From Thiohalobacter sp. (GTDB lineage Bacteria > Pseudomonadota > Gammaproteobacteria > DSM-19610), in the NCBI GenBank assembly GCA_027010005.1, contig JALVCM010000299.1, positions 1 to 9,749 of the forward strand: DNA of 9,749 nucleotides. The letters run 5' to 3'. Below, piece by piece: positions 7,518-9,749 of the stretch; the stretch's first letter is position 1, and each line of letters opens with the position of its first letter. The notes beneath the pieces were generated by a model that did no database searches, was not told the origin of the DNA, and saw only the letters and a list, made by a program, of their open reading frames with translations. Made by a program: the position numbers and the translations under genes.

Positions 7518-8209
7518 CCGGTAAGATGGCCATCATCCAGGTGCAGCACCTGGTCCATGCGTTCAGCCAGCTGAATATCATGTGTCACGATGACGAAACT
7601 GGTATTGAGGTCCCGGTTCAGTTCCAGCATCAACTGGTAAATATGCCCGGCGTTACGCCGGTCGAGATTGCCGGTCGGTTCATCCGCCAGTACGCAGTCC
7701 GGATGGGTAACCAGGGCCCTTGCAACGGCAGCCCGCTGCCGTTCACCACCGGACAGCTCGGATGGCTTGTGCCGGATACGGGCTTCCAGACCCACCCGTT
7801 GTAATAAATCTGTCGCTTTTTTACGTGCTTCTGAAATGGCGCAGCCACGAATGACCAGTGGCATGGCAACGTTCTCCAGCGCAGTAAACTCGGGCAACAG
7901 GTGGTGGAACTGGTAGACAAAACCCAGGTGCCGGTTACGTAGCCGGCTACGTGCCGCCTCGCCCATGCGGCTGAAACGCTGTCCCATCAGTTCGACCTCG
8001 CCGCGTGTCGGCCGGTCGAGTCCACCCAGCAAATGCAGCAGCGTGCTTTTGCCGCTGCCCGAGCTCCCGACGATGGCCAGCTGCTGCCCGGCTTTCACTG
8101 CCAGGTCCACCTGCGTCAAAACAGGGACATTCAGGTCACCTTCACTGAACGTCCGCCCCAGTCCCCGACAGGCCAGTACAACGGAATCCACCGGCAGAGT
8201 GTTATTCAT
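7514..8209 (-). CDS. lolD: Lipoprotein-releasing ABC transporter ATP-binding protein LolD
   Basis: LolD is the cytoplasmic ATPase that powers extraction of outer-membrane lipoproteins from the inner membrane and their transfer to the chaperone LolA. The predicted 231 residues match the family length (E. coli 233). Walker [10 protein letters not shown] lies at 48-56, Q-loop Gln100 in [18 protein letters not shown] (a stretch highly typical of LolD), signature LSGGE at 152-156, Walker B VLADEP at 173-178 followed by TGNLD, and switch His210. The ATG at 8209 overlaps the end of the permease gene by 8 bases, with a weak GAGG 9 bases upstream, so the two are one coupled operon. The gene ends in a TAG within the CTAG shared with the convergent lipoprotein gene. 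No lolE follows it. It could be confused with MacB or FtsE ATPases, but the [13 protein letters not shown] stretch and the partner gene settle it. Confidence 0.95.
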   Translation of the reverse strand: MNNTLPVDSVVLACRGLGRTFSEGDLNVPVLTQVDLAVKAGQQLAIVGSSGSGKSTLLHLLGGLDRPTRGEVELMGQRFSRMGEAARSRLRNRHLGFVYQFHHLLPEFTALENVAMPLVIRGCAISEARKKATDLLQRVGLEARIRHKPSELSGGERQRAAVARALVTHPDCVLADEPTGNLDRRNAGHIYQLMLELNRDLNTSFVIVTHDIQLAERMDQVLHLDDGHLTG

Positions 8210-9458
8210 AACGCAGCGCCTCGGCAGGCTGGGTACGCGAAGCGCGCCATGCCGGGTACAGCGTGGCGATAAAGCTCAGCAGGAACGCCACCAGGCCGAT
8301 CTGCCACACATCGGGCCAGTTGATTTTCGAGGGCAGGTCGCTGATGTAGTACACATCGGCCGGCATGAACTGTACCCCAAAGGCTTTTTCGATGGCCGGT
8401 ACGATGGTTTCGACGTTGAGGGCAAGCGCTATACCGCCCGCCAGGCCGAGCGCCGTCCCAAGCATGCCGATCAGTGCGCCCTGGATCATGAAGATGCGCA
8501 GGATAACACCCGGTGTAGCGCCGAGCGTGCGCAGGATGGCGATATCCGCACGCTTGTCGGTCACCACCATGACCAGCGTGGAAACAATATTGAAGGCTGC
8601 TACCGCGACGATCAGTGTCAGGATGACAAACATCACACGCTTTTCGGTTTGTACGGCGCGAAAGAAATTGGCGTGCTGGCGCGTCCAGTCCTCGACCTTC
8701 AGGTCTCCGCCGAGCTGCCGGGCCAGTTGCTGTGCCACGCGCGGTGCCTGGAACAGATCTTCCAGCTTCAGCCGTACGCCACTGACCTTGTCCCCCAGCC
8801 TGAACAGACGCTGCGCATCCTGTATGTGTACCAGCGCGACGCCGCGGTCGTACTCGTACATCCCCACCTCGAAAATCCCCACTATACGAAAACGCCTCAA
8901 TCGCGGGAGAATACCGGCAGGGCTGAAATTGGCCTGGGGTGTGACCACGGTAATACTGTCCCCGATACGTGCACCAAGACTGTAGGCCAGCTCACTGCCG
9001 AGAATAATCCGGTACTCCCCGGCCTGCAGGTCGTCCAGGCTGCCAATACTCATGTGCTCGCCCACACTCGATACGTCCGGCTCGCGTGATGGCAGAATGC
9101 CCCGAATCAGGGCCCCGCTGACTTTCTTGCCTTGCGTCAGCATGACCTCGCCCTGCACATAGGGCGCCACGCCAACCACCTGCGGGTTTTGTTTTGCCAG
9201 TGCTGCGGCCTTTTCCCAGTCCGCCAGTGGCTCGCGGTAGCCGCTGATACTGGCGTGGGACGCCATGCCGAGAATACGGGTTCTCAGCTCCTGTTCGAAG
9301 CCGTTCATGACTGATAGCACCGTGATCAACGCAGCAACCCCCAGCGCGATGCCCAGCATCGAGATCAGGGAGATGAAGGAGATGAAGTGGTTACGGCGCT
9401 TGGCGCCGGTGTAGCGCAGGCCAATCCAGATTTCCAGGGGGCGAAACATGCGGGGCAT
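8202..9458 (-). CDS. lolC: Lipoprotein-releasing ABC transporter permease, LolC/E family (possibly LolF type)
   Basis: This 418-residue inner-membrane permease works with LolD to pull lipoproteins from the inner membrane and hand them to LolA. Four helices are visible at about residues 26-53, 275-299, 318-345 and 382-403, with a large periplasmic domain between the first two, the MacB/LolC architecture. Family marks include [20 protein letters not shown] at 12-31, [18 protein letters not shown] near 48-65, [20 protein letters not shown] at 271-290 and the C-terminal [19 protein letters not shown]. The segment 172-194 ([22 protein letters not shown]) lies where LolC carries its LolA-binding hook. 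The ATG at 9458 opens the longest frame; the ATG three codons later (9449) gives [13 protein letters not shown], the typical family start, and is the likelier one. Neither has a clear ribosome binding site. With no lolE beside lolD, this may be a LolF that forms a homodimer; the symbol lolC is used for position and similarity. Confidence 0.93.
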   Translation of the reverse strand: MPRMFRPLEIWIGLRYTGAKRRNHFISFISLISMLGIALGVAALITVLSVMNGFEQELRTRILGMASHASISGYREPLADWEKAAALAKQNPQVVGVAPYVQGEVMLTQGKKVSGALIRGILPSREPDVSSVGEHMSIGSLDDLQAGEYRIILGSELAYSLGARIGDSITVVTPQANFSPAGILPRLRRFRIVGIFEVGMYEYDRGVALVHIQDAQRLFRLGDKVSGVRLKLEDLFQAPRVAQQLARQLGGDLKVEDWTRQHANFFRAVQTEKRVMFVILTLIVAVAAFNIVSTLVMVVTDKRADIAILRTLGATPGVILRIFMIQGALIGMLGTALGLAGGIALALNVETIVPAIEKAFGVQFMPADVYYISDLPSKINWPDVWQIGLVAFLLSFIATLYPAWRASRTQPAEALRYE

Positions 9459-9497
9459 TAAATCACAAGCGCGAGCTGCCGAAAACAGTTGATGTAC

Positions 9498-9505
9498 TTT
9501 ATAAA
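9498..9505. promoter_or_regulatory. Palindromic TTTATAAA, possible shared -10 of divergent genes
   Basis: The 69-base gap between lolC and the rightmost gene contains the perfect palindrome TTTATAAA. Each strand reads TATAAA, five of six to the -10 consensus. Rightward start would fall near 9512 and leftward start near 9491, leaving short leaders for both genes. No convincing -35 is seen on either strand. Low to moderate confidence. Confidence 0.35.
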
Positions 9506-9527
9506 TTCAACTTCAAGGACAACCGTC

Positions 9528-9749
9528 ATGCGTTCCATCCGAGTATTGTTTCTGCTGCCTCTCGTCTCCGGCCTGTTTGTGCAGCCCGCTACCGCCGATA
9601 CCCTGCTGGTCGAATCGGTACAGTCCGCGCCGGATGTCAGCCGCCCCGAACGCGGTATGACCATGGAGCAGGTTCTGCAGAACTGGGGCGAGCCGCAGCA
9701 GCGTATTGGCCCGGTCGGAGAACCTCCCATCAGCCACTGGATCTACCCG
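9528..9749 (+). CDS. Small secreted protein with BamE (SmpA/OmlA)-like repeat start, partial
   Basis: The gene starts at an ATG at 9528 with AAGGA 8 bases upstream, and 74 codons are open to the right edge. Residues 1-23 look like a Sec signal peptide (MRSIRVLFLLPLVSGLFVQPATA), with cleavage likely after the ATA-like end before Asp24. The following part contains RGMTMEQVLQNWGEPQQRIGPVGEPPISHWIYP (residues 42-74). The pattern RGM-x-MEQV...-GEP-x-x..PVG-x-PPI-x-x-W-x-Y resembles the SmpA/OmlA (BamE-like) fold and a small periplasmic protein family I recall as common in gammaproteobacteria. It does not carry a lipobox cysteine, so it is not BamE itself. Divergent from the lol operon. Function unknown; the missing C-terminus prevents a firmer call. 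Confidence 0.75.
   Translation, partial: MRSIRVLFLLPLVSGLFVQPATADTLLVESVQSAPDVSRPERGMTMEQVLQNWGEPQQRIGPVGEPPISHWIYP

Noticed and set aside
7496..7522. Possible stem-loop around the convergent stop codons followed by a T run
   Set aside because: The arms pair only with a bulge and the T run lies in the loop, not after the stem, so it does not look like an intrinsic terminator.
7965..9089. A 374-codon open frame on the plus strand opposite lolD and lolC
   Set aside because: It crosses two well-supported genes on the other strand, reads as low-complexity shadow sequence and has no family resemblance. GC-rich codon bias commonly opens such antisense frames.
1..9749. Search for mobile elements, attachment sites, CRISPR arrays, tRNA genes and defence systems
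   Set aside because: I saw no transposase or integrase motifs, direct repeat series, tRNA cloverleaf or defence-type proteins. The coding content is fully explained by envelope and DNA-uptake genes.

Overview
The window is a dense stretch of a Gram-negative chromosome, most likely a gammaproteobacterium. The genes belong to outer-membrane biogenesis: lipid A phosphorylation and flipping, lipoprotein release, an outer-membrane barrel and a cell-wall lysozyme-like lipoprotein. The order lolC-lolD ... comEC-exbB-exbD-msbA-lpxK resembles the arrangement I recall from Pseudomonas and related gammaproteobacteria. The base composition looks moderately GC-rich, and the gaps between genes are short. 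I cannot assign a genus from the sequence alone.

Left block (1-6002, minus strand): reading from right to left, comEC (DNA-uptake channel), exbB and exbD (proton-driven motor pair), msbA (lipid A flippase) and lpxK (lipid A 4'-kinase, cut by the left edge). From exbB to lpxK each gene overlaps the next by 4 to 14 bases, so these four are very probably one translationally coupled operon. A 92-base gap separates comEC from exbB and may hold an internal promoter.

Middle block (6136-7517, plus strand): a pair of exported-protein genes read the other way. The first encodes a TIGR04219-type outer-membrane beta-barrel protein, and the second, 8 bases later, a lipoprotein with a lysozyme/SLT-like fold. 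An extended -10 promoter is visible upstream. This pair sits where relatives usually carry other genes, as far as I recall lolE and a DUF2062 gene, so it looks like a lineage-specific arrangement.

Right block (7514-9749): lolC-like permease and lolD ATPase on the minus strand, overlapping by 8 bases. They converge on the lipoprotein gene so tightly that both stop codons lie in one CTAG palindrome. No second permease follows lolD, which suggests a LolF-type (LolDF) system or a lolE elsewhere. Divergent from lolC, a small secreted BamE-like protein begins and runs off the right edge.

I found no mobile element, tRNA, rRNA, CRISPR array or defence gene. No stretch longer than about 135 bases lacks a gene. 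I see no radically new system. The most open questions are the barrel plus lysozyme-like lipoprotein pair, the role of the ExbBD motor fused to the lipid A export operon, and the single Lol permease.
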